A stretch of DNA of 64,000 nt, taken from positions 157,611-221,610 of the forward strand of contig NZ_JAKILC010000008.1 of assembly GCF_023283845.1 (NCBI RefSeq). The letters run 5' to 3'. The DNA is from Shewanella marinintestina. Lineage in GTDB: Bacteria; Pseudomonadota; Gammaproteobacteria; Enterobacterales; Shewanellaceae. The position numbers and the translations under genes were made by a program. Within the stretch, counting starts at the first letter, position 1, and every line of letters starts with the position of its first letter. The notes below the pieces were generated by a model, which was given only the letters and a program-made list of their open reading frames with translations, searched no databases and was not told the DNA's origin. This document shows positions 7,233 to 15,438 of the stretch, one piece after another.

Positions 7233-9413
7233 ATGAAATCACTAAAAATCAACCTATTAGGTGCTAGTGTTGCGTTAGCTATGGGGGCGTTATCTACTCC
7301 AGCTATGGCTAACGGTAGCGATATGGTTAATCCACAAGCGGGTGTTGTTGTGGGCTATTGGCATAACTGGTGTGCTGGTGGTGGTTACAAAGGTGGCATA
7401 GCGCCATGTGTGACATTAGAAGAAGTTGATCCGCAATATAACGTTGTTGATGTGTCATTTATGAAGGTTTATGGCGCTGTAGGCACAATTCCTACCTTTA
7501 AATTAGATCCTGCAGTGGGCTTGTCGGAAGCACAGTTTATTGAGCAAATCAGTGAGCTAAACCGTCAAGGACGTTCTGTATTAATCGCATTGGGCGGCGC
7601 AGATGCGCACATTGAGCTGCGTAATGGTCAAGAGCAAGCATTGGCTGATGAAATCATTCGTTTAGTCGAAATATATGGCTTTGATGGTTTGGATATCGAC
7701 CTTGAGCAAGCGGCTGTTACCGCTGCAGACAACCAAACCGTTATTCCTGCTGCGCTGCGTATTGTTAAAGATTACTACCGTGAGCAAGGTAAAAACTTCT
7801 TGATCACTATGGCGCCTGAATTCCCATACCTAACAACCGGTGGCAAGTACGTGCCTTATATCACGGCACTAGAAGGCTACTACGATTGGATTAACCCACA
7901 GTTTTATAACCAAGGCGGTGACGGTATTTATATCGAAGGCCTAGGTTGGATTGCCCAAAACAACGATAACTTAAAGCAAGAGTTTATTTATCATATCGCT
8001 GACGCACTAGCGAACGGCAACAATGGTTTTACTAAGATCCCCCACGATAAACTTGTGTTTGGTATTCCTACTAACATCGATGCCGCAGCAACGGGCTATG
8101 TTAAAGACCCACAAAAACTGTACGCTGCTTTTGAACAATTAAAAGCACAAGGTCAGCCACTACGTGGTGTGATGACTTGGTCAGTTAACTGGGATATGGG
8201 GAAAAACTCAGCGGGTCAGGCGTACAATGAGTCATTCATTAAGGCATATGGTCCGTTTATTCATGGCCAAGATATTTTGCCGCCAGAGCCTGATAACGGT
8301 AAACCTATTTTTAGTGGGATCAGTAATACTCGCGTTAAGTTAGGCGGCGACTTTAACTCACTAGCTGGCGTAACCGCCAACGATATGGAAGATGGTGACT
8401 TAACATCGTCAATTGAAGTCGAAGGTAACGTAAACACTGACGCACTAGGTTTGTATGCACTAACCTACCGCGTGTCTGATAGCGATGATAATCTGACTGA
8501 ACAAGTGCGTAGTGTTGAAGTGTATAACACTAAACCAGAAATCAAAGGCGTAACTAATGCCAGTGTATTCGTTGGTAGTGAGTTTTACCCTATGGCAGGT
8601 GTTAGCGCACTTGATGCCGAAGACGGTGACTTAACTGACCATATCGTTATTGAAGGTGATGTTGATACGGATACATTAGGTCAGTATTCACTCACTTACC
8701 GCGTAACAGACAGTGCGGGACAACAAACTGTTGTATTGCGTACTGTTACAGTGAAAGAGCAAGGCGCTGTGTGTGAAAACGCATGGGATAAAGCCAAGGT
8801 TTACCTTGGCGGTGACACAGTTAGCCATTCTAGTAAGAGCTGGTTAGCTGGCTGGTGGACTCAAGGTGATGAGCCGGGTACTACTGGCGAGTGGGGCGTT
8901 TGGAAAGCACAAGGCGATAGCGACTGTGACGGTGGCTTGCCACCAGTGGTTAAACCTACTCTTGATGTAACAGGTATTGCACCACGTTATGTGCTTGATC
9001 AAGGTAGTGTCACTATCGAATTTAGCGCTAGCGTTAACCAAACTATGGTGATTAAAGCTAGCTTAGTGCAAGGCAATAACGTATTTGCTAGCACTGAAGT
9101 TAATAGCGCAAGCACTGCAGCTCTGACTCTGTCTGCGACAGATTTAGCCGCGGGTAGCTATGAAGTTGTGGTTAGCGCTCCAGAGCAAGAGCTAACTCGC
9201 CGTACTAGCGTGAGCTTAGTTGAAGAAGACGAAGGTGGTGACTACCCAGCGTACGCTGCAGGCACTCAGTACCAAGCTGGTGATGTTGTGACTAACGCCG
9301 GCGGTGTTTATGAGTGTCTACCATGGCCAAACAGCGGCTGGTGTAGCGGTTCAGCAAGTCATTATGCTCCAGGTGTGGGCAGCGCTTGGGCTGATGCTTG
9401 GTTCGCTCGTTAA
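7233..9413 (+). CDS. Secreted GH18 chitinase with Ig-like and chitin-binding domains
   Basis: 726 residues from the ATG at 7233, chosen because AAAAGGGAT precedes it; an in-frame ATG at 7215 would itself contain that site. A signal peptide ends near ALSTPAMA. A GH18 barrel (~35-345) carries the catalytic motif DGLDIDLE with the proton donor Glu158. Two related Ig-like repeats (~356-430 and 436-507) each contain AEDGDLT or MEDGDLT. They are followed by a CBM5/12 chitin-binding module (~512-561, AWDKAKVYLGGD, SWLAGWWTQGDEPG), a beta-sandwich linker, and a second CBM5-like module at the C-terminus (YQAGDVVTNAGGVYEC). It hydrolyses chitin outside the cell. The riboswitch upstream ties expression to c-di-GMP. 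Confidence 0.93.
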   Translation: MKSLKINLLGASVALAMGALSTPAMANGSDMVNPQAGVVVGYWHNWCAGGGYKGGIAPCVTLEEVDPQYNVVDVSFMKVYGAVGTIPTFKLDPAVGLSEAQFIEQISELNRQGRSVLIALGGADAHIELRNGQEQALADEIIRLVEIYGFDGLDIDLEQAAVTAADNQTVIPAALRIVKDYYREQGKNFLITMAPEFPYLTTGGKYVPYITALEGYYDWINPQFYNQGGDGIYIEGLGWIAQNNDNLKQEFIYHIADALANGNNGFTKIPHDKLVFGIPTNIDAAATGYVKDPQKLYAAFEQLKAQGQPLRGVMTWSVNWDMGKNSAGQAYNESFIKAYGPFIHGQDILPPEPDNGKPIFSGISNTRVKLGGDFNSLAGVTANDMEDGDLTSSIEVEGNVNTDALGLYALTYRVSDSDDNLTEQVRSVEVYNTKPEIKGVTNASVFVGSEFYPMAGVSALDAEDGDLTDHIVIEGDVDTDTLGQYSLTYRVTDSAGQQTVVLRTVTVKEQGAVCENAWDKAKVYLGGDTVSHSSKSWLAGWWTQGDEPGTTGEWGVWKAQGDSDCDGGLPPVVKPTLDVTGIAPRYVLDQGSVTIEFSASVNQTMVIKASLVQGNNVFASTEVNSASTAALTLSATDLAAGSYEVVVSAPEQELTRRTSVSLVEEDEGGDYPAYAAGTQYQAGDVVTNAGGVYECLPWPNSGWCSGSASHYAPGVGSAWADAWFAR

Positions 9414-9462
9414 TGTTCTCGATACAGTAAGCTAATCGGCTAACCTTATATCGACAAGCTTT

Positions 9463-9492
9463 AAAGCCCTATCAATTTGATAGGGCTTTTTT
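9463..9492 (+). terminator. Rho-independent terminator of the chitinase gene
   Basis: Stem AAAGCCCTATCAA / TTGATAGGGCTTT, a near-perfect 13-base inverted repeat with a minimal loop, followed by further T residues. It lies 50 bases after the chitinase stop. Confidence 0.9.
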
Positions 9493-9671
9493 GTATCTGT
9501 TGTCTGGTGTTTGAGCTCAATTGCCTCTAGGCTAATTTATACTTTATTTATATACGCTTACGGCTAGATTTAAATGTGATCTAGCTAGCAAATTACTCTT
9601 GAATCACTAGCGGGAATGAGTAATTAATATGAATATCGCTATATATATTAATTCAATAATAATAACTAACT

Positions 9672-10826
9672 ATGCACGCATCTACTTTCAAGTTAAGCCG
9701 TCGTCAGTTTCTATATGCAGGCGCAGCCGCATCGAGTTTAGCCACTCTAGGTTGTAGCTCAAGCTCTGTTTCTACGCAAACTCCTTCTACTGCAACAGTG
9801 AATACTGCTGAAGCGATACCGCTTAACTTTAACGAAAATCCATTAGGGCTAGCGCCTAAGGCACAGCAAGCGGTACTTGAAGCATTGCCTAATGCATGGC
9901 GTTATCCAGATGCTGCGCGCAGTGATTTGATGGCAACGATTGCCAGCAATTTGTCACTTGAAACCTCGCAGCTTATCTACGGCAATGGTTCATCTGAAGT
10001 GTTGAAGATGGCATTGGATGCACTGGTGCAAACTAATACCCAGTTAGTGATGCCAGATCCAAGCTACGGTGTGATTATTGATTACGCTATGGCGCGTGGT
10101 GTACCCGTGGTGAAGGTAAAGCTTGATGGCGATTGGCAAACTGATCTTGGCGCGATGAAAGCCAAAGTGGCAGCGCATAATGGTCCGTCGATTGTGTATT
10201 TATGCAATCCCAATAACCCAACAGGCTTGTTATTACCCCAAAGCGAACTTAATCAATGGTTAGATCAAGCATCGAGCCAATTAAGCTTTATTGTTGATGA
10301 GGCGTACGTGGAATATGTAGCACAGCCGGGATTTGTCTCTGCTATTGAGCGAGTTAAACAAGGGCAAAAGCATATTGTTGTGTGCCGTACTTTCTCAAAG
10401 ATCTATGCCCTAGCGGGTTTACGTGTCGGCTATGGTGTTGCTCATGGCGAGTTGATTAAAGCGATGCAAGCTCAGGCGAGTATTGATAACGCCAACTTAA
10501 TTGGTTGTGTTGCGGCAAAAGCTAGTCTTAGAAGTCAGCAATGGCTGGAGCTGAGTCTTAAATCAAACAGCCAAGCTAAAGAGTTAGTCTATAAACAGCT
10601 CGAAGCGCTAGGTTTAGATTATCTACCAAGTGAAACCAACTTTATCTTCCATAAAGTGAATGGCGATAGTGAGCTGTATATGCAACGTATGAGCAAGGCT
10701 GGGATTTTGGTTGGTCGTCCGTTCAATCACGGCGAAGGTTGGAACCGTCTTTCAATCGGCACGCCAGCACAGATGCAATACTTCTGCAAGACTTTGGCAA
10801 AGTTCCGCGAGCTAGGCTGGGTGTAA
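9672..10826 (+). CDS. Tat-targeted HisC-like PLP aminotransferase
   Basis: 384 residues with a twin-arginine leader (SRRQFLYAGAAASSLATLG, Arg10-Arg11) ending at Cys28, followed by a Ser/Thr-rich linker. The remaining ~335 residues are a fold-type I aminotransferase of the histidinol-phosphate aminotransferase family, with NENPLG, YGNGSSE, CNPNNPTG, the PLP lysine Lys243 in RTFSKIYALAGLRVGYG, and a C-terminal arginine region (GRPFNHGEGWNRLSIG). Export of a folded PLP enzyme fits Tat transport. The Cys after the leader suggests a lipoprotein, but position -3 is Thr, so the lipobox is not canonical. It is probably co-transcribed with the following cysteine-synthase-like gene. The substrate is unknown; it is not in a histidine operon. 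Confidence 0.85.
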   Translation: MHASTFKLSRRQFLYAGAAASSLATLGCSSSSVSTQTPSTATVNTAEAIPLNFNENPLGLAPKAQQAVLEALPNAWRYPDAARSDLMATIASNLSLETSQLIYGNGSSEVLKMALDALVQTNTQLVMPDPSYGVIIDYAMARGVPVVKVKLDGDWQTDLGAMKAKVAAHNGPSIVYLCNPNNPTGLLLPQSELNQWLDQASSQLSFIVDEAYVEYVAQPGFVSAIERVKQGQKHIVVCRTFSKIYALAGLRVGYGVAHGELIKAMQAQASIDNANLIGCVAAKASLRSQQWLELSLKSNSQAKELVYKQLEALGLDYLPSETNFIFHKVNGDSELYMQRMSKAGILVGRPFNHGEGWNRLSIGTPAQMQYFCKTLAKFRELGWV

Positions 10827-10840
10827 TCTTAGTTTATATG

Positions 10841-10869
10841 GCCAAGTTCAGCAGTTTGATGAACTTGGC
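10841..10869 (+). other. Intercistronic hairpin (possible attenuator or weak terminator)
   Basis: GCCAAGTTCA and TGAACTTGGC form a perfect 10-bp stem around a 9-base loop, followed only by TTTAGGC. It sits between the HisC-like and cysteine-synthase-like genes. It could reduce read-through or stabilise the upstream message. Confidence 0.5.
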
Positions 10870-10940
10870 TTTAGGCATTTCTATGGCTAGTATGGTAATA
10901 ACTCATATTGTAAAAATTAAGACCATAAAGAGTCCTTCTT

Positions 10941-12029
10941 ATGCCTACTGCATCTAAATCCGATTCAAGCGTTTCAACAACCCCTCCGGTTATTTCTAAC
11001 AATATCACCGATCTTATTGGTAACACGGATCTACTTAGGATCAATAGCCTAAGTGAGCTCACAGGCTGTGAGATTTTGCTTAAGTGCGAGCAACAAAATC
11101 CAGGTGGTTCAATTAAAGATCGTGCAGCGCTGCAGATGGTGAAAGATGCGATCGCCAGCGGAAAATTAAAGGCAGGCATGACGATCGTTGAGGGGACTGC
11201 AGGTAATACCGGCATAGGTTTAGCCTTAGTGGCTAAAGCATTAGGTTTTAAGATGCTGGTGGTGATGCCTAAAGGCCAAGCGCCAGAGAAAGAGCAGATG
11301 ATCAGCTTGTTTGATGCCGAGCTTAAGTTGGTCGATGCCTGCCCGTTTGCTAACCCAGATCATTTCTATCACACCGCTAAACGATTAGGTGAGGCCAACA
11401 GCGATTATTGGTGGGCCGATCAATTTGAAAATACCAGTAATTTTAGGGCCCATTATCTCAATACCGCTCCTGAGATCTGGCAGCAAACTAAAGGAATGAT
11501 CGATGCGCTAGTCTCTGTCGCTGGTACTGGCGGCACTATTGCCGGTAACTCGCGTTATTTATCTGAGCAAAATCCACAGTTACAAACTTGGTTGGTGGAT
11601 CCGGATGGCTCTGGGATCTATTCATATTTGAAAGACGGTGAATATCAATCAACTGGCAGTTCATTCACTGAAGGTATTGGAATCATGCGCTTAGTTGAGA
11701 ACTTCCGCCAAGCTAACATCAACAAAGCCATTACTTTGTCGGATGTTGATTTGATTGCCATTGCACGTCATGTCAGAGAGTATGACGGTATTACACTTGG
11801 CAGTAGCGCGGCACTCAATGTTGCTGGGGCGCTTTATGCCGCAGCTAAAATGGGCCAGGGTAAAACCATAGTGACCTTTTGGTGTGATATTGCCGAGCGC
11901 TCTTCATCAAAGCTTTATAATGAACAATTTCTTAGCGATAAAGGTTTTAGTGGCAGCAGTGAGGCCGTCGCAGATATGTTTGCTCGTTATCAAGCTGAAG
12001 CTGATAGCGCTGTGGTTACTCTAGAGTAG
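10941..12029 (+). CDS. Cysteine-synthase-family PLP enzyme
   Basis: 362 residues of the fold-type II CysK/CBS family. It has the PLP lysine Lys59 in NPGGSIKDRAA, the substrate loop EGTAGNTGIG, the phosphate-binding glycine loop VSVAGTGGTIAG and a C-terminal GSSAALNVAGAL serine region. It lacks the C-terminal CBS domains of cystathionine synthases and has an unusual ~20-residue Ser/Thr/Pro-rich N-terminus with no signal peptide. Likely activities are O-acetylserine sulfhydrylase, cysteine desulfhydrase or a related beta-replacement. The upstream exported aminotransferase and downstream AraC regulator suggest a dedicated amino-acid pathway, not primary cysteine synthesis. Confidence 0.85.
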   Translation: MPTASKSDSSVSTTPPVISNNITDLIGNTDLLRINSLSELTGCEILLKCEQQNPGGSIKDRAALQMVKDAIASGKLKAGMTIVEGTAGNTGIGLALVAKALGFKMLVVMPKGQAPEKEQMISLFDAELKLVDACPFANPDHFYHTAKRLGEANSDYWWADQFENTSNFRAHYLNTAPEIWQQTKGMIDALVSVAGTGGTIAGNSRYLSEQNPQLQTWLVDPDGSGIYSYLKDGEYQSTGSSFTEGIGIMRLVENFRQANINKAITLSDVDLIAIARHVREYDGITLGSSAALNVAGALYAAAKMGQGKTIVTFWCDIAERSSSKLYNEQFLSDKGFSGSSEAVADMFARYQAEADSAVVTLE

Positions 12030-12173
12030 ATTGGGAGCTGGGTTTAGTTTTTACTGCACATTTATTGATAATTAGTTTTTGGTGTTAGATAGTCCGCTAA
12101 AGTAGTTATCCGTATAGCCCTAAGCCTAAATTTTATTGGGTTTAGGGAATGTGGCAGGGTAGGAATTAAGTTG

Positions 12174-13049
12174 ATGCACAGTGTTCCCAATGTTGAATTT
12201 AGAGCGCCTCATATTAATAAATCTGGCGTCGAAATATTAGATTTAGACCTTTTTTATAGCAAATTGGCTAAGTGTAAATTTTGCCCATCTCAACCTCATC
12301 GGATTAATTACTTCTGTTTTATTTATATCACTGATGGACAAGGTGGTCATTTTGTTGATTTTAAATATCATCCATTTAAAAGCGGCAGTTTTATATTTAT
12401 CAATAAACATCAAGTGCATGCTTTTGATTTAGAGAGTCGGCCTAAAGGTAAGATGATTAATATTACCGAAGACTTTTTAAATACGATTTTAACCAATATC
12501 CGTATTCCATTTTTTACTCCTACTCATCTGGTGAGCTCACAGCAACCGCTTTTAAGTTTAAGCCAATCTTTGATAGAAACTTGTGAACATTTATTGTACG
12601 AAATTAATAAGGTTCAAGAAGGCACTGCAGACTCTAAATTGCTGGTGCAACTTTTATTCTCGTCATTACTCGTAGCTTTAGCGGCGGAGAGGAAGACTGA
12701 AGCCTTGCATTTAAATGAGGCGCAAGCATATCGTTTTCAGCAATTTTTACTGCTAATAGAGAGCAAGGCTGCAAGCACCCGTGAGGCATCGGAGTATGCG
12801 CAGATGCTGCATGTATCCTATAAGTCACTTAATTTACTGTGTAAGCAAGCTTGTGGCCAAACAGCAAAGCAGTTGATTGATGCGCATGCGATTCTTGAAA
12901 TCAAACGCAGACTCATTATTGGTAGCGCCAAAATACAAGAAATTGCTTATCAGCTAGGCTTTGACGATGTGACTTATTTTGTGAAGTTCTTTAAACGCCA
13001 TACTCAGCTTACACCATCCCAATTCAAAGATACTCACCCAATATCTTAA
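12174..13049 (+). CDS. AraC-family transcriptional regulator
   Basis: The ATG at 12174 is used; an in-frame codon just before it is also possible. It has about 291 residues. The N-terminal cupin-like sensory domain (FIYITDGQGGHFVDFKYHPF) precedes a C-terminal AraC DNA-binding domain (ASEYAQMLHVSYKSLNLLCKQACG, IQEIAYQLGFDDVTYFVKFFKRH, LTPSQFK). It lies between the PLP-enzyme pair and an octaheme cytochrome on the same strand and could regulate either. Effector unknown. Confidence 0.88.
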   Translation: MHSVPNVEFRAPHINKSGVEILDLDLFYSKLAKCKFCPSQPHRINYFCFIYITDGQGGHFVDFKYHPFKSGSFIFINKHQVHAFDLESRPKGKMINITEDFLNTILTNIRIPFFTPTHLVSSQQPLLSLSQSLIETCEHLLYEINKVQEGTADSKLLVQLLFSSLLVALAAERKTEALHLNEAQAYRFQQFLLLIESKAASTREASEYAQMLHVSYKSLNLLCKQACGQTAKQLIDAHAILEIKRRLIIGSAKIQEIAYQLGFDDVTYFVKFFKRHTQLTPSQFKDTHPIS

Positions 13050-13435
13050 CCACTAAATAAGCAGATGGTTTTATGCCATCATTTTGCTTATTAAATACCT
13101 GCGAAGTTCACATAGTTGCTACTAGGTACGAAAAACACCATTTTCGGGATGATAAGTCCATTACTGATTATCGCTTAATTGACTATTTTCATATTTGTAG
13201 AATATAGAAGATTAAGTAAATCTTTAGCCTATTAATTACTCGAGAACTTAAATTTTTATGCAGTATTGATCCTAATTAAATTAAACATGCTTAAGAGCTT
13301 GTTAATTTAATCTAGTCATATTTTCTCATCTTTATTCTATATAAAAGTCATTTCTGTTTCGTTAAGCGGTGATGGTTTTTAACCGTAGCTAGATAAAAAT
13401 CAAATAAAAATAGTGATACTTTTGCAGGGAATATC
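13050..13435. other. Gene-free AT-rich region before the first octaheme cytochrome
   Basis: Contains a possible stem-loop at about 13056-13097 (AATAAGCA / TGCTTATT, with an inner GATGG / CCATC) that may end the AraC transcript, although it lacks a T run. The rest is AT-rich and should contain the cytochrome promoter. I could not place FNR, CRP or Fur boxes with confidence. Confidence 0.4.
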
Positions 13436-14989
13436 ATGATGAACAATGTAAATGCTTCATATAGAAAAGTGTTGATAGCAAGTATGGCAACATTACTCGT
13501 TGCTTGTGGCTCTGACAGCGATGATGTTATGCCGCCTCCACCTCCAAGTGATAATAACCCACCTATAGCCATGGCAACTACAGCGACGGCGATTATTGGT
13601 ACGCCAGTGATGATTGATGCGTTAGCTAATGATAGCGATCCTGATGGTGATGAACTCACACTTAGCCAGATTGCTCTTATTGAAGGAAGTGGCGAAGGTC
13701 TGATTAAGGATAATCAACTATTATTTACCCCGACTCACGTTGGTACAGTAGTGTTTAGTTACACGATTGCTGATCCTGAAGGGGCTACCGATAGTGCTAC
13801 AGTGACAATTATAGTGAGCGAAAGTCTTGAAACTCGGAGCTATGTGGGCAGCCAAACTTGCTTAAGCTGCCATACCGATAAGGATAGTTTCCTAGAAACA
13901 GGTCATAACTTTAAGTTGAGCAAAATTGAAAGTGGCGCAGCACCGCAGTTTCCATTTAGTTCGTTAGAAGGCTCGGTTGAATTACTATACGGAGCAGATA
14001 ATACAGCGGGTACACCAAATAGTTGGGAAGAAGTGAGCTACGTAATTGGTGGATACTACCGTACTGCAATGTACCTAGATAAAAATGGCTATATCCTTTC
14101 AGGTACTGGTGTCCGTGCCATTCTGCCTGAAAATGGCGAAGACTTTACGATTGATCATATTTCAGCTTATGCCCCGGGCGGTGAAGCTGATTCCCATTCA
14201 TTTGATTGTGGTCATTGTCACACTACTGGCTGGAAAGATCATACTCCTGGTTCTGACTTAAATCCAAATCATCAAGATGGCCTTGTTGGTATAGAAGGGA
14301 CTTTTGAGATGACGGGAATTCAATGTGAAGCGTGTCATGGTGCCGGTGATAAGCATGTTAAAACCCAGTCAGCAGACGATATTGATCGTATTGCAAAGGG
14401 GCGTTATACCTCTGATCTAATGCAAGAGGATATGGGCTTTGGTAAGGCTGTAACTTGTTCTGAATGTCATAGTAAAAAGACTAATCGTAAGTTTCCAAGT
14501 TTTGTCAGTGAACATAACCAAGATTTTGGCGGCGATAGCATAGGCGGCCGTACTATTCCTTACGACTTAGGTGGTCGAGTGGCTGGTGATGCGCTACTGG
14601 GAATGGACGCTAATACTGGTAAAATTACCGGTAAGAAAGCGGATATGGCTTGTCATACATGTCATAACCCGCATCAGTCTAAGGTGAATGAGGACCAGCC
14701 TGGTCATGAAAATGCAATGCTGAAACAGTGTATCGATTGTCATTACGACAAGCCGTTTACTCCAGAACTTGAGGTACATAGTTTTGTCGCTAAATGTGAA
14801 AGCTGCCATATGCCTAACGAAAAGCATTTCTTCAGAATTAACTTAGATTACCCTGCGGATAGCACCGAGAACTTTTCTAAAGACGGCAAGTATGTACAGC
14901 CTTGGAATACGTCAAAAGACAGTTGTTCAAGCTGCCATAAAGACGATTACGATGTACGTGCAGCTTTGATTAAAAATATGCACCTGTAA
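13436..14989 (+). CDS. Octaheme c-type cytochrome lipoprotein with Ig/cadherin-like domain
   Basis: 517 residues. The leader ends in the lipobox LLVACGSD, so the mature protein should be a lipoprotein with an acidic, proline-rich linker. A cadherin/Ig-like beta-sandwich (~40-125, ANDSDPDGDELTLSQIAL ... FSYTIADPEGATDSATVTI) is followed by eight CxxCH heme sites: CLSCH, CGHCH, CEACH, CSECH, CHTCH, CIDCH, CESCH, CSSCH. It therefore probably binds eight hemes c in the periplasm or at the outer membrane and moves electrons or reduces a substrate. The protein at 61734-63392 is a full-length paralogue. It is monocistronic. The terminal acceptor is unknown. Confidence 0.9.
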   Translation: MMNNVNASYRKVLIASMATLLVACGSDSDDVMPPPPPSDNNPPIAMATTATAIIGTPVMIDALANDSDPDGDELTLSQIALIEGSGEGLIKDNQLLFTPTHVGTVVFSYTIADPEGATDSATVTIIVSESLETRSYVGSQTCLSCHTDKDSFLETGHNFKLSKIESGAAPQFPFSSLEGSVELLYGADNTAGTPNSWEEVSYVIGGYYRTAMYLDKNGYILSGTGVRAILPENGEDFTIDHISAYAPGGEADSHSFDCGHCHTTGWKDHTPGSDLNPNHQDGLVGIEGTFEMTGIQCEACHGAGDKHVKTQSADDIDRIAKGRYTSDLMQEDMGFGKAVTCSECHSKKTNRKFPSFVSEHNQDFGGDSIGGRTIPYDLGGRVAGDALLGMDANTGKITGKKADMACHTCHNPHQSKVNEDQPGHENAMLKQCIDCHYDKPFTPELEVHSFVAKCESCHMPNEKHFFRINLDYPADSTENFSKDGKYVQPWNTSKDSCSSCHKDDYDVRAALIKNMHL

Positions 14990-15039
14990 ACTTGCTCTAG
15001 CTGAATAAGTTCAACGAGTTCCACCTTTGATTAGACTTA

Positions 15040-15068
15040 GCCTTAAGTATTTTACTTGAGGCTTTTTT
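15040..15068 (+). terminator. Rho-independent terminator after the first octaheme cytochrome
   Basis: Stem GCCTTAAGTA / TACTTGAGGC with one G-U pair, followed by TTTTTT, 50 bases after the stop. Confidence 0.85.
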
Positions 15069-15254
15069 ATGGGTTAACGATTGTCGCTGTCGTAGCTACA
15101 AGCTGTGGGATCTTGGCTGAAAAGGCTGTGGTAAGTCGCTATGGATTTATTTTCTCGGTTATGGCTTAGGCTACATATATTGCAGCCTGAAATTTTGCAG
15201 CATTAAGTTTGTAGATCTTAACTATAAGAGTTCAATGCAATATGTTATCGGTGG

Positions 15255-15267
15255 TGTCATATCGACA
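15255..15267 (+). promoter_or_regulatory. Possible NorR-type enhancer site upstream of norV
   Basis: TGTCATATCGACA is an imperfect palindrome containing the GT-N7-AC core reported for the NO-responsive activator NorR. It lies about 100 bases upstream of the sigma-54 promoter, a usual enhancer distance. E. coli has three such sites; only this one stands out here. Confidence 0.45.
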
Positions 15268-15363
15268 ATTAATTATCATTTTGACACTTAATCATGATAT
15301 CAAAAAGACACTCTTAAATTGAGTTTATCCCTGTTAAATCTTTAAAATCAATGAAATAAAATG

Positions 15364-15380
15364 TTGGCACGTTCGCTGCT
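15364..15380 (+). promoter_or_regulatory. Sigma-54 (-24/-12) promoter of norVW
   Basis: TTGGCACGTTCGCTGCT has the GG (15366-15367) and GC (15378-15379) dinucleotides exactly ten bases apart and the TGGCAC half perfectly conserved. Transcription would start near 15391, leaving a leader of about 48 bases. norVW is sigma-54 dependent in E. coli. Confidence 0.8.
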
Positions 15381-15438
15381 ATTACAGCTTCAGGTTTAGT
15401 GTTAATGCACTATTTGAATTTTAGTAATAGGTGGCAAT

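Larger units (their letters stand above)
14990..15438. other. Gene-free region: terminator plus norV control region
   Basis: The first part holds the cytochrome terminator. The second holds a NorR-like site and a sigma-54 promoter, annotated separately. No norR gene lies here, unlike in E. coli where norR is divergent from norV. Confidence 0.6.
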
